A DNA stretch of 9,111 nt from Rhizobiaceae bacterium. GTDB lineage: Bacteria; Pseudomonadota; Alphaproteobacteria; Rhizobiales; Rhizobiaceae. The stretch lies in the NCBI GenBank assembly GCA_004299545.1, contig SCRB01000191.1:1-9111 (forward strand), given 5' to 3'. Both the position numbers and the translations under genes were made by a program. Numbering within the stretch: position 1 is the first letter of the stretch; every line of letters begins with the position of its first letter. Positions 1 to 6,118 of the stretch are shown one piece after another. Under the pieces are notes generated by a model that did no database searches, had not been told where the DNA came from, and saw only the letters and a program-made list of their open reading frames with translations.

Positions 1-618
1 GAAATCCTCGAGCGCCGCATGTTCGCTCGCCTGGACAAGCCCGAGATGCCGCTCCGGCAGCATCATAGTCGGGTCACGCATCAGCGCGCCGACCACCGGC
101 AGGCCCAGTTCCTCGACCGCTTCCGTCGCCAGCTTGCGATGCCGCTCGCTGGCGACGCGGTTGAGGACGACGCCAGCAATTTCCACGTCCGGATCGTAGG
201 TCGCAAAACCCTTGGCGATCGCCGCAACAGTCTGCGACTGCCCCGAAACATCGAGAACGAGCAGCACCGGAAGCCCGAAGAGGCGCGCCAGGTCGGCGGC
301 GGAACCGGTGCGTCCCGTTCCGGCCCGGATGCCGTCGAAAAGGCCCATGGCGCTTTCCACGATAAGGAGATCGACGTCGTTCCCGGCACCCGCGGCAAGC
401 GCTGAAAGAAGCGCCGGCTGCATCGCCCAACTGTCGAGATTGACGCCCGGCCGGCCGGTCGCGGCGTGATGAAAGCCCGGATCGATATAGTCAGGGCCGG
501 ATTTGGCGCCGCCAACGCGGATGCCGCGCCGCCTGAAGGCACGCAGCAGGCCGATGGTCACGCTGGTCTTTCCCGACCCCGACCGTGCCGCGCCGATGAT
601 TAGCCCGCGCGCGCTCAT
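1..618 (-). CDS. cobB: Hydrogenobyrinic acid a,c-diamide synthase CobB (partial, N-terminal 206 codons)
   Basis: CobB performs glutamine- and ATP-dependent amidation of the a and c carboxylates of hydrogenobyrinic acid, just before cobalt insertion by CobNST. I translated the minus strand by hand: the protein begins [20 protein letters not shown], with an AARSGSGKT Walker A (P-loop) at residues 10-18. It continues with KSGPDYIDPGFH (about 42-53), which matches the dethiobiotin-synthetase-like domain shared by CobB, CbiA and CobQ. VESAMGLFDG (about 101-110) and LDVSGQSQTVAAI (about 137-149) are further family motifs. Only about half of the usual 430-440 residues is present; the C-terminal class-I glutamine amidotransferase domain lies beyond the left edge. 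The start ATG (618-616) overlaps the cobA TGA (617-615) as ATGA, which suggests translational coupling. No strong Shine-Dalgarno is visible. CobQ also has this fold, but the PDYIDP segment and the position after cobA favour CobB. Confidence 0.95.
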   Translation of the reverse strand, partial: MSARGLIIGAARSGSGKTSVTIGLLRAFRRRGIRVGGAKSGPDYIDPGFHHAATGRPGVNLDSWAMQPALLSALAAGAGNDVDLLIVESAMGLFDGIRAGTGRTGSAADLARLFGLPVLLVLDVSGQSQTVAAIAKGFATYDPDVEIAGVVLNRVASERHRKLATEAVEELGLPVVGALMRDPTMMLPERHLGLVQASEHAALEDF

Positions 619-1433
619 GCCGACCGTGCCAGCCTTTCGAGTTCCATCAATTCCGCTCGCATGGAGACGATCTCGCCGAACACCGCGAGCGCCGGCGAGG
701 CGAAGCCCGCCGCCTCGGCTTCTGCTGCGAGCCGCCCCACGGTCGAGACGAGCACCCTTTCCGCCGGAGTGGTCGCCGCCGCGATCAGCGCGGCCGGCGT
801 CGATGCGGCAAGGCCGCCTTCCATCAGCGCCGAAGTGATCCGGCCAAGCGTTTTCAGCCCCATATAGACGACAATCGGCTGGCCGGTCCTTGCCAATGCG
901 GCCCAGTCGAGATCGTCGGACGTGCCCGCGGCATGCCCGGTGGCAAGGATGATCGCCTTGTTCAAGCCCCGCATCGTGGCGGGAATGCCGGCACTCGCCA
1001 GCGCGCCGAAAGCGGAGGTCACGCCGGAGAGGATGCGGAAGGGAATGCCGGCCCGCGCCAGCGCGAGCGCTTCCTCGCCGCCGCGCCCGAAGACATAGGG
1101 GTCGCCGCCCTTGAGGCGCAGCACGCGCCGCCCGCGCCGCGCAAGTGTGACGAGAAGCGCCGTAATATCGTCCTGTGCGGCAGACGCCTTGCCGCCGCGC
1201 TTGCCCATGAAATGAAGCTCCGCCTGCGGCGCCGCATCAAGGACCGAGGAATCGACGAGCGCGTCATAGACAATGGCATCGGCCTGGCCGAGCGCGGCGA
1301 CGACATCGATCGTCAGCGCACCCGCATGGCCCGGCCCCGCGCCCGCCAGCCAGACATGGCCGGGATCGAAGGACGAAAGCTTCGGGGCGAGCCGCGCCAA
1401 TGCCTGATCAAGAATGGCCATCGTCTCCGTCAC
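615..1433 (-). CDS. cobA: Uroporphyrinogen-III C-methyltransferase CobA (SUMT)
   Basis: CobA transfers two methyl groups from S-adenosylmethionine (SAM) to C2 and C7 of uroporphyrinogen III, giving precorrin-2 and committing it to the corrin branch in the cytosol. The 272-residue protein has the ordered signatures of the tetrapyrrole methylase family. These are [11 protein letters not shown] (31-41, first SAM loop), YDALV (56-60), [14 protein letters not shown] (77-90), [16 protein letters not shown] (106-121), a [16 protein letters not shown] segment (137-152) and MGLKTL (191-196). The GKR and [14 protein letters not shown] motifs are typical of SUMT rather than of the later corrin methylases. 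There is no N-terminal CysG-type siroheme dehydrogenase/ferrochelatase domain, so it is a stand-alone CobA. The start is GTG (1433-1431), overlapping the cobM TGA as GTGA; an in-frame ATG four codons later (1421) is an alternative. The length is normal for the family. Confidence 0.97.
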   Translation of the reverse strand: MTETMAILDQALARLAPKLSSFDPGHVWLAGAGPGHAGALTIDVVAALGQADAIVYDALVDSSVLDAAPQAELHFMGKRGGKASAAQDDITALLVTLARRGRRVLRLKGGDPYVFGRGGEEALALARAGIPFRILSGVTSAFGALASAGIPATMRGLNKAIILATGHAAGTSDDLDWAALARTGQPIVVYMGLKTLGRITSALMEGGLAASTPAALIAAATTPAERVLVSTVGRLAAEAEAAGFASPALAVFGEIVSMRAELMELERLARSA

Positions 1434-2191
1434 GTCCCGCGCCCCCGGAAGCGCCGCTGATAGCCGGCATCATAAAGCGCGCTTTCGCGGAAATCATGCC
1501 CCGACAGCGACCGGCCGACAAAGATCAGCGCCGTGCGATCGATCGGATCGGCCGCCACCTGTTCTTCGATCGTCGCGAGCGTACCGCTGAGAATGCGCTC
1601 GTCCGGCCATGACGCGCGCGCCACGATCGCCACCGGGCAATCGGCGCCGTAAAGCGGCATCAGTTCGGCAACGACGCGGTCGAGCGCATGAATGGCAAGA
1701 TGGATGGCAAGCGTCGCGCCGGAACGGCCGAAATTTTCCAGCGTCTCGCCGGCCGGCATCTTCGACGCCCTGCCCGGCATGCGCGTCAGCACAAGGCTCT
1801 GGTTGACTTCCGGAATGGTCAGTTCGCGTCCGAGCGCGGCGGCAGCGGCGGCGAAGGAGGGAACGCCCGGCGTCACCGTATAGGGGATGCCATGCGCCTC
1901 CAGTCGCCTCACCTGCTCGGCCACTGCGCTCCAGACGGAGAGATCGCCCGAATGCAGGCGGGCCACGTCTTCGCCCGCCCGATGGACACGGATATATTCC
2001 GCCTCGATCTCGTCCAGCGACAGCGGCGCCGTATCGACGATACGCGCGCCGTCGGGACAATAAGCGAGCAAATCCCTCGGCACGATAGACCCGGCGTAGA
2101 GACAGACGGGGCAGCGTCCGAGGAGATCGCGGCCCCTGACAGTGATAAGGTCGACGGCTCCTGGCCCCGCACCGATAAAATGCACCGTCAT
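1430..2191 (-). CDS. cobM: Precorrin-4 C11-methyltransferase CobM
   Basis: CobM uses SAM to methylate C11 of precorrin-4, giving precorrin-5. The 253-residue protein is a full-length tetrapyrrole methylase. It shows [14 protein letters not shown] (7-20), LYAGSIV (31-37), [10 protein letters not shown] (78-87), [19 protein letters not shown] (107-125) and [12 protein letters not shown] (135-146). The LYAGSIV motif, the [10 protein letters not shown] motif and the [17 protein letters not shown] stretch are diagnostic of CobM/CbiF and separate it from CobI and CobJ. The start ATG (2191-2189) overlaps the cobE TGA as ATGA. A GGAG Shine-Dalgarno at 2199-2202 with a 7-base spacer supports it over the upstream in-frame ATG at 2221. 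Its TGA overlaps the cobA GTG, so cobE-cobM-cobA form a continuous coupled run. Confidence 0.97.
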   Translation of the reverse strand: MTVHFIGAGPGAVDLITVRGRDLLGRCPVCLYAGSIVPRDLLAYCPDGARIVDTAPLSLDEIEAEYIRVHRAGEDVARLHSGDLSVWSAVAEQVRRLEAHGIPYTVTPGVPSFAAAAAALGRELTIPEVNQSLVLTRMPGRASKMPAGETLENFGRSGATLAIHLAIHALDRVVAELMPLYGADCPVAIVARASWPDERILSGTLATIEEQVAADPIDRTALIFVGRSLSGHDFRESALYDAGYQRRFRGRGT

Positions 2192-2574
2192 CCTTCGTCT
2201 CCGCTTCTGGCGATGGCGCATGTCACCGGCCCGAGGACGAGGCGCGGCCCCAGCAACACGCTGCCCTCACCGGCAACGGCGAGCGCGGCTGCCTCGGAGA
2301 CGGAAAGCACGTCCGCGGCGGCGAGCGACGGCGCCGAGCGGCTGAGCGTCCGGCTGTCGGCGGCGTGCAGCGCATTCTCGCCGGCGATGACCACATCGAG
2401 GCACAGGAAGGCGCCGGCCATGCGGATCGCCGCCTCCTCGCGCTTCAGCGGTGCGGTCGCCAACGCATCGAGTGCCTTCCGCCCAAGCCCTTGCTCGGCA
2501 AGCGCCGCGTCGATAGCGGCAAGCACCTCTTCCGTCCGCACATCCTTGCGGCAGCCGATCCCGGCGACGATCAT
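2188..2574 (-). CDS. cobE: CobE / CbiG C-terminal-domain protein
   Basis: This 128-residue protein matches CobE, the stand-alone counterpart of the C-terminal domain of CbiG. What is visible is the [11 protein letters not shown] start (GIGCR-type loop, residues 5-9), a region around [11 protein letters not shown] (40-50), [12 protein letters not shown] (91-102) and the closing GPVTCAIAR (115-123), all in the order expected for the family. In the anaerobic pathway CbiG opens the ring lactone. A CobE gene is known from Pseudomonas denitrificans, but its biochemical role in the aerobic pathway is not settled, so I assign family and not reaction. No membrane segment or signal peptide is visible. 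The start ATG (2574-2572) overlaps the cobL TGA, and its own TGA overlaps the cobM ATG, so it sits in a coupled run of corrin-ring enzymes. The larger frame that extends upstream of 2574 lies inside cobL and is not real. Confidence 0.9.
   Translation of the reverse strand: MIVAGIGCRKDVRTEEVLAAIDAALAEQGLGRKALDALATAPLKREEAAIRMAGAFLCLDVVIAGENALHAADSRTLSRSAPSLAAADVLSVSEAAALAVAGEGSVLLGPRLVLGPVTCAIARSGDEG
2199..2202 (-). promoter_or_regulatory. Ribosome binding site of cobM
   Basis: GGAG on the minus strand, inside the end of cobE, lies seven bases before the cobM ATG. It decides for the start at 2191 over the upstream in-frame ATG at 2221, which would add ten mostly basic residues before the conserved first strand. 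Confidence 0.5.
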
Positions 2575-3887
2575 GGCTTTACCCACTTCCATTGCGTGAC
2601 GGGCAGAGCCGGCCGCCAGCCCGTCATCGTGCCGACCGGTTCCGCGCGCGAGACGGCCACGCGCAGAAGCGTTCCGCCGAGCTTTTGATAACGCGCCAAC
2701 AGCAGTGCCTCCATTTCGAGCGTCACCGCATTCGCCACAAGTCGCCCGCCCGCATGCAGCCCATCGATTGCGGCTTCGAACACGCCCGCATCGGTTCCGC
2801 CGCCGCCGATGAAGATCGCATCGGGTGCCGACAGGCCTGCCAGCGCAGCGGGAGCAGGCCCCGTTACGACCTTCAGGGAAGGAACGCCACAGGCTGCCGC
2901 ATTGCGCGCAATACGCTGTGCGCGCTTGTCGTCCGCTTCGATGGCGATCGCCCGCATCGACGGATCGGCCAGCATCCATTCGATCGAAATCGAACCAGAG
3001 CCAGCGCCGATGTCCCACAGGAGTTCCCCCCGGCGCGGTGACAACGCCGAGAGCGTCAACGCGCGGATCTCCCGCTTGGTGATCTGGCCGTCATGCTCGA
3101 AAAGCGCGTCGTCCAATCCCGCCGCAAGCGGCAGGATGCGCGCGTCCGGACCTGCGACCACTTCGATGGCAACGACATTTAGGGAATTGAAGGCGTCAGC
3201 CACGAAATCTCCGGCCGTTTGCGCCGTGATACGTTCATCCGGGCCGCCGAGCGCCTCCAGAACCGTGAGCATGGACGGCCCAAAGCCATTATCCGTCAAA
3301 AGATCGGCAATCGCTCCCGGACCGTCGCCATCCGAGGTCAGCGCCAGAACGCGCCGCCCCGGATGCAGGAGCGGCCGCAACAGATCGATGGGTTTGCCAT
3401 GGAGCGAAACGGTTTCGACATCCTGTAAAGGCCAGCCGAGCCGCGCCGCCGCAAGGCTGAAGGCGGACGGTCCGGGAACGATCGTCATCTCCGCCGGATC
3501 GACGACGCGCGCGAGCGTACCGCCGACGCCATGGAGGAACGGGTCGCCGGAGGCGAGCACGGCGACTTTTTTGTACCGAAGAACACGTATTTCAGCCATG
3601 CTGCTGTCGAACGGCAACGGCCACGGCCGCGCCTCTCCCCGGATGAGGCCGCGCGCCAATTCCAGATGCCGCCGACCGCCGAACACGAACTCCGCCCCGG
3701 TCAGCAAGCGCTTCGCCTCTTCGCCCAGTCCCCCGGCGCCATCCTCCCCGATGCCCACGATCGTCAGCCAGCGGCCAACCCCACCCTCTGCTTTATGGGG
3801 AGGGCCGGCACGCAGCGCGGGAGCGGGGGGCGCAGCAGGGCCCTGCGCTGGCAAATGCCCATCTCCGCGTATAGTGCTATGCGCCAT
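2571..3887 (-). CDS. cobL: Precorrin-6Y C5,15-methyltransferase (decarboxylating) CobL
   Basis: CobL converts dihydro-precorrin-6 (precorrin-6B) to precorrin-8X by two SAM-dependent methylations at C5 and C15, with decarboxylation of the ring C acetate. In the 438-residue version the N-terminal CbiE-like tetrapyrrole methylase runs from about 40 to 250, with WLTIVGIGEDG (40-50), VLASGDPFLHG (110-120), PGPSAFSLAAARLGWP (138-153) and LTSDGDGPGAI (183-193). The C-terminal CbiT-like Rossmann methylase runs from about 264 to 438, with HDGQITKREIRAL (265-277), LWDIGAGSGSISIEW (290-304, SAM loop) and FIGGGGTD (359-366). The first 38 or so residues are Pro/Ala-rich and not part of the family core, so the start is uncertain. 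ATG 3887 overlaps the cobK ATG on the other strand. TTG at 3854-3852 has GGAG (3863-3866) eight bases upstream and would give 427 residues. The TGA overlaps the cobE ATG. Confidence 0.95.
   Translation of the reverse strand: MAHSTIRGDGHLPAQGPAAPPAPALRAGPPHKAEGGVGRWLTIVGIGEDGAGGLGEEAKRLLTGAEFVFGGRRHLELARGLIRGEARPWPLPFDSSMAEIRVLRYKKVAVLASGDPFLHGVGGTLARVVDPAEMTIVPGPSAFSLAAARLGWPLQDVETVSLHGKPIDLLRPLLHPGRRVLALTSDGDGPGAIADLLTDNGFGPSMLTVLEALGGPDERITAQTAGDFVADAFNSLNVVAIEVVAGPDARILPLAAGLDDALFEHDGQITKREIRALTLSALSPRRGELLWDIGAGSGSISIEWMLADPSMRAIAIEADDKRAQRIARNAAACGVPSLKVVTGPAPAALAGLSAPDAIFIGGGGTDAGVFEAAIDGLHAGGRLVANAVTLEMEALLLARYQKLGGTLLRVAVSRAEPVGTMTGWRPALPVTQWKWVKP
3784..3804. repeat. Inverted repeat (CCCTC...GAGGG) in the 5' part of cobL
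   Basis: CCCTC (3784-3788) is mirrored by GAGGG (3800-3804) across an 11-base spacer. It falls in the stretch coding for the non-conserved N-terminus of CobL (RAGPPHKAEGGVG). The C-rich arm, AT-containing loop and G-rich arm recall dispersed palindromic intergenic elements seen in rhizobial genomes; that likeness is from memory and unproven. Only one copy is visible here. Confidence 0.4.
3830..3848. repeat. GC-rich inverted repeat between the cobL core and cobK
   Basis: GCGCAG (3830-3835) pairs with CTGCGC (3843-3848) across a 7-base loop. Overlapping it is a perfect 12-base palindrome, GCAGGGCCCTGC (3835-3846). It lies about 40 bases upstream of the cobK ATG. It could be an RNA hairpin or a protein-binding dyad, or a chance result of high GC. 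Confidence 0.4.
3863..3866 (-). promoter_or_regulatory. Possible ribosome binding site for an internal TTG start of cobL
   Basis: GGAG on the minus strand is eight bases upstream of an in-frame TTG (3854-3852) in cobL. If used, CobL would begin at that TTG (427 residues) and 31 bases would separate it from the cobK ATG. The ATG at 3887 has only a weak GGTGGG-like stretch upstream. Sequence alone does not decide between them. Confidence 0.35.
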
Positions 3888-4656
3888 GACGACCCACCGT
3901 ATCCTGATCCTCGGCGGCACGACCGAAGCGCGTCTTCTGGCTGAAAGGTTGGCCGCAAGGCCGGATCTCGACACAATCCTCTCGCTTGCGGGCCGCACGC
4001 GCGATCCGGTATCGCAGCCCGTCCCCGTGCGTGTCGGCGGCTTTGGCGGTGCGGAGGGACTGGCGCACTATCTCACCGAAAACGGGGTCGGCATCCTGAT
4101 CGACGCCACGCATCCCTTCGCCACGCGCATTTCCGCCAATGCGGCCATTGCCGCTCGGCAGGCGGGCGTTCCCGCCATCGCGCTCCGCCGACCCGAATGG
4201 CGATCCGTTCAGGGCGACAGATGGACGATTGTCAAAAGCGTCGAGGAAGGGGTCGCTGCCCTCGGCGAACAGCCGCGCCGCGTCTTCGTCACGCTCGGAC
4301 GCCAGGAACTGGCCCCGCTCGCCAACGCGCCGCAGCATGTCTACCTGATCCGCAGCGTCGATCCTGTCGAACCGCCGCCCGACCTTCCTCATGCCGGTTA
4401 CCTTCTGGCGCGCGGCCCCTTTTCCGAAGCGGCGGAGCACGACCTTCTCCGGGCGCAACGCATCGATGCGATCCTTGCCAAGAACAGCGGCGGCGATGCC
4501 ACCTATGGCAAGATCGCGGCAGCACGGTCGCTCGGCATCGGAATCGTCATGATCCGTCGCCCGACGGCGCCAGATATGCCGACCGCCACGACCGTCGAGG
4601 AGGCGCTTCTGCTGCTCGATCATCGCCTCGCCTCCCCGGCAAAGCGCGGCGTATAG
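3886..4656 (+). CDS. cobK: Precorrin-6A reductase CobK
   Basis: CobK reduces precorrin-6A to dihydro-precorrin-6 with NADPH, between CobF and CobL. The 256-residue protein starts MTTHRILILGGTTEARLLAE, with the ILGGTTEA dinucleotide-binding loop at residues 8-15. It also carries IDATHPFATRISANA (72-86), a hallmark of CobK/CbiJ, then LRRPEW (100-105), FVTLGRQEL (134-142) and LAKNSGGDATYGKI (197-210). Length is normal. It is the only gene here on the plus strand. Its last 37 bases (4620-4656) overlap the convergent end of cobJ, and its ATG lies within CATG (3885-3888), sharing two bases with the longest cobL start. The same frame stays open upstream to 2809, but that part is antisense to cobL. 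No convincing Shine-Dalgarno precedes the ATG; the start rests on the match to family N-termini. Opposite orientation of cobK within this cluster is familiar from rhizobia. Confidence 0.96.
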   Translation: MTTHRILILGGTTEARLLAERLAARPDLDTILSLAGRTRDPVSQPVPVRVGGFGGAEGLAHYLTENGVGILIDATHPFATRISANAAIAARQAGVPAIALRRPEWRSVQGDRWTIVKSVEEGVAALGEQPRRVFVTLGRQELAPLANAPQHVYLIRSVDPVEPPPDLPHAGYLLARGPFSEAAEHDLLRAQRIDAILAKNSGGDATYGKIAAARSLGIGIVMIRRPTAPDMPTATTVEEALLLLDHRLASPAKRGV

Positions 4657-5384
4657 ACGAGCGGCTTTTTCCCTGCCCGCTCGATCACCCGCGTCTCGCG
4701 CGAGCCAATGATGACGCATGTCGCCATGTCGGCCCTCGCAGGGTCGGCCTCGCCCAGCTTGGCAAGTTCGATCCGCTCGTCGGGCCGCCCGACGGCACGG
4801 CCGAAGATGACCGGCGTCGCGGCGGGCAGATGGCTTCCGAGAAGCGCGAAGGCGCGGCCAAGCTGCCACGGCCGGGCGCGGCTGACCGGATTGTAGAGCG
4901 CTATGACGAAACCGGCCTGTGCCGCCAATTCGAGCCGCTTTTCGATCAGTTCCCACGGCTTCAGATTGTCCGACAGCGAGATGACGCAGAAATCATGCCC
5001 GAGCGGCGCGCCGACCCGCGCCGCGACCGCGAGCATCGCGGAGATGCCGGGCACCACGGTCAGCTCTATCGCCCGCCAGGCGTCGGGCCCCTTCTCGATC
5101 GCCTCGCACATCGCCGCGGCCATGGCGAAAACGCCCGGATCACCGCCCGACACGACTGCGACCGTTTTGCCCAGGGCCGCCATGTCGAGCGCGGCGCCGG
5201 CGCGCGCCAGTTCCCCGCGATTGTCCGAGGCATGCCCTTCCTGCCCCGGACGCAGCGCCAACCGGTCGAGATAGGGCGCATAGCCGAAGAAATCGCTCGC
5301 CTCCTCGATAGCGGCCTTCGCCTCCGGCGTCATTTGCCGAGGATTGCCGGGGCCGAGACCGATAACGAAAAGCCGGCCGGTCAC
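4620..5384 (-). CDS. cobJ: Precorrin-3B C17-methyltransferase CobJ
   Basis: CobJ methylates C17 of precorrin-3B with SAM and drives ring contraction to precorrin-4. The 254-residue protein has GLGPGN (9-14), DFFGYAPYLD (31-40), VVSGGDPGVFAMA (77-89), VVPGISAMLA (110-119), GHDFCVISLSDNLKPWE (129-145) and LYNPVSRARPWQL (163-175). The FGYAPYLD, SGGDPGVFAM, SLSDNLKPWE and YNPxSxxRPWQ motifs are specific to CobJ/CbiH among corrin methylases. The start GTG (5384-5382) overlaps the cobI TGA as GTGA and is backed by GGGAGAA (5391-5397), eight bases upstream counted from GGGAG. It is a single-domain CobJ, not a fusion. The 3' end runs 37 bases into the end of the convergent cobK. Confidence 0.97.
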   Translation of the reverse strand: MTGRLFVIGLGPGNPRQMTPEAKAAIEEASDFFGYAPYLDRLALRPGQEGHASDNRGELARAGAALDMAALGKTVAVVSGGDPGVFAMAAAMCEAIEKGPDAWRAIELTVVPGISAMLAVAARVGAPLGHDFCVISLSDNLKPWELIEKRLELAAQAGFVIALYNPVSRARPWQLGRAFALLGSHLPAATPVIFGRAVGRPDERIELAKLGEADPARADMATCVIIGSRETRVIERAGKKPLVYTPRFAGEARR

Positions 5385-6118
5385 GGACGGTTCTCCCAGC
5401 CGGGAACCAGCACGACCGCGAAATAAGGCGCCAGATCATCCGCCTTGTCGGCAAGCTTCACGGCCCACGCGCCTTCCATCGTGCCGCGCTCGACATAGAA
5501 AGCGCGGTCGAGACGGTTCGCAGCAGTAAGCGCGCGCCGGATCTTCGGCAGATTGCGGCCGATCTTCATGATGACGGCGGCTTCCGTATCGGCGAGCCGC
5601 CGCGAAAGCTCGGCCTCTCCGAGCGTGCCGGGCAGCACCGTCAGGATGTCGTCGCCCTGCACGATCGGCACGCCGGCCGAAGACCAGCAGCCGGACATCG
5701 CCGTCACGCCGGGAACGACTTCCGTCAGATAGCGGTCCGCGAGGCGGACATGAAGGTGCATGTAGGAACCGTAGAAGAGCGGATCGCCTTCGGACAGGGC
5801 GGCCACTGTCCGGCCGGCTTCCAGATGCGCCGCCACCGCGCGCGCCGCCTCCGTATAGAATCCCTCGATGGCTTCCCTGTAATCGGCATGATCCTTCTCG
5901 ATCTCTGTCGTCACGGGATAGAGAAGCGGCAATTCGATCGCATCGGGCCGGAAATATCTCTCCGCTGTCCGTCGCGCATGGCTGGCATTTCCGCGCTTGG
6001 CGAAATGCGCCACCACATCGGCTTCGGCAAGCACCCGCACGGCTTTCAGCGTCATCAGTTCCGGATCGCCCGGCCCGGTGCCGATGCCGACCAGCCGGCC
6101 TTTCTTCTCCTCGCTCAC
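5381..6118 (-). CDS. cobI: Precorrin-2 C20-methyltransferase CobI
   Basis: CobI adds the C20 methyl to precorrin-2 from SAM, giving precorrin-3A, the substrate of the neighbouring CobG. The 245-residue protein shows GIGTGPGDPELMTLKAV (11-27), the CobI/CbiL-type first loop. It also has ALSEGDPLFYGSYMHLH (107-123), VVPGVTAMSGCW (134-145) and MKIGRNLPKI (184-193), the last being characteristic of C20-methyltransferases. I set the start at GTG (6118-6116), which overlaps the cobH TGA as GTGA and has GAGGG about seven bases upstream. It gives a normal-length protein beginning just before the conserved GIGTGPGDP strand. The longer in-frame version starting at 6379 would add 87 Arg-rich residues that are out-of-frame cobH sequence, so I rejected it. 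The TGA overlaps the cobJ GTG. Confidence 0.97.
   Translation of the reverse strand: MSEEKKGRLVGIGTGPGDPELMTLKAVRVLAEADVVAHFAKRGNASHARRTAERYFRPDAIELPLLYPVTTEIEKDHADYREAIEGFYTEAARAVAAHLEAGRTVAALSEGDPLFYGSYMHLHVRLADRYLTEVVPGVTAMSGCWSSAGVPIVQGDDILTVLPGTLGEAELSRRLADTEAAVIMKIGRNLPKIRRALTAANRLDRAFYVERGTMEGAWAVKLADKADDLAPYFAVVLVPGWENRP
5391..5397 (-). promoter_or_regulatory. Ribosome binding site of cobJ
   Basis: GGGAGAA on the minus strand lies within the 3' end of cobI, with eight bases between GGGAG and the cobJ GTG. It supports use of the GTG in the GTGA overlap. Confidence 0.55.

Larger units (their letters stand above)
3780..3885. promoter_or_regulatory. Possible divergent control region between cobK and cobL
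   Basis: This is the only place where a promoter for cobK, and a fresh one for cobL-cobE-cobM-cobA-cobB, could sit close to the start codons. It holds the two inverted repeats and, on the plus strand, TATAGT (3870-3875), a -10-like hexamer matching five of six bases of TATAAT, without a good -35 partner. On the longest reading it is coding for the poorly conserved start of CobL. No cobalamin riboswitch is recognisable; the space is too small for a complete one. Confidence 0.3.

Noticed and set aside
446..461. GGCCGG-rich tandem run in cobB
   Set aside because: It encodes the ordinary CobB segment around ATGRPGV; it is codon use in a high-GC gene, not a functional repeat.
2809..3885. Open frame extending CobK upstream to a 615-residue plus-strand protein
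   Set aside because: The added part is antisense to the conserved cobL core and shows no family motif; high GC leaves antisense frames open. CobK starts normally at 3886.
3888..3998. 37-codon further extension of CobL upstream of ATG 3887
   Set aside because: It would be antisense to the start of cobK and is Arg-rich with no likeness to CobL.
3877..4956. 359-codon minus-strand open frame
   Set aside because: It is antisense to cobK and out of frame with cobJ, with Arg/Gly-rich composition and no recognisable motif.
4197..5426. 409-codon plus-strand open frame
   Set aside because: It lies over cobK (shifted frame) and antisense to cobJ. The product is Arg/Pro-rich without domain motifs, while both real genes there are clearly conserved.
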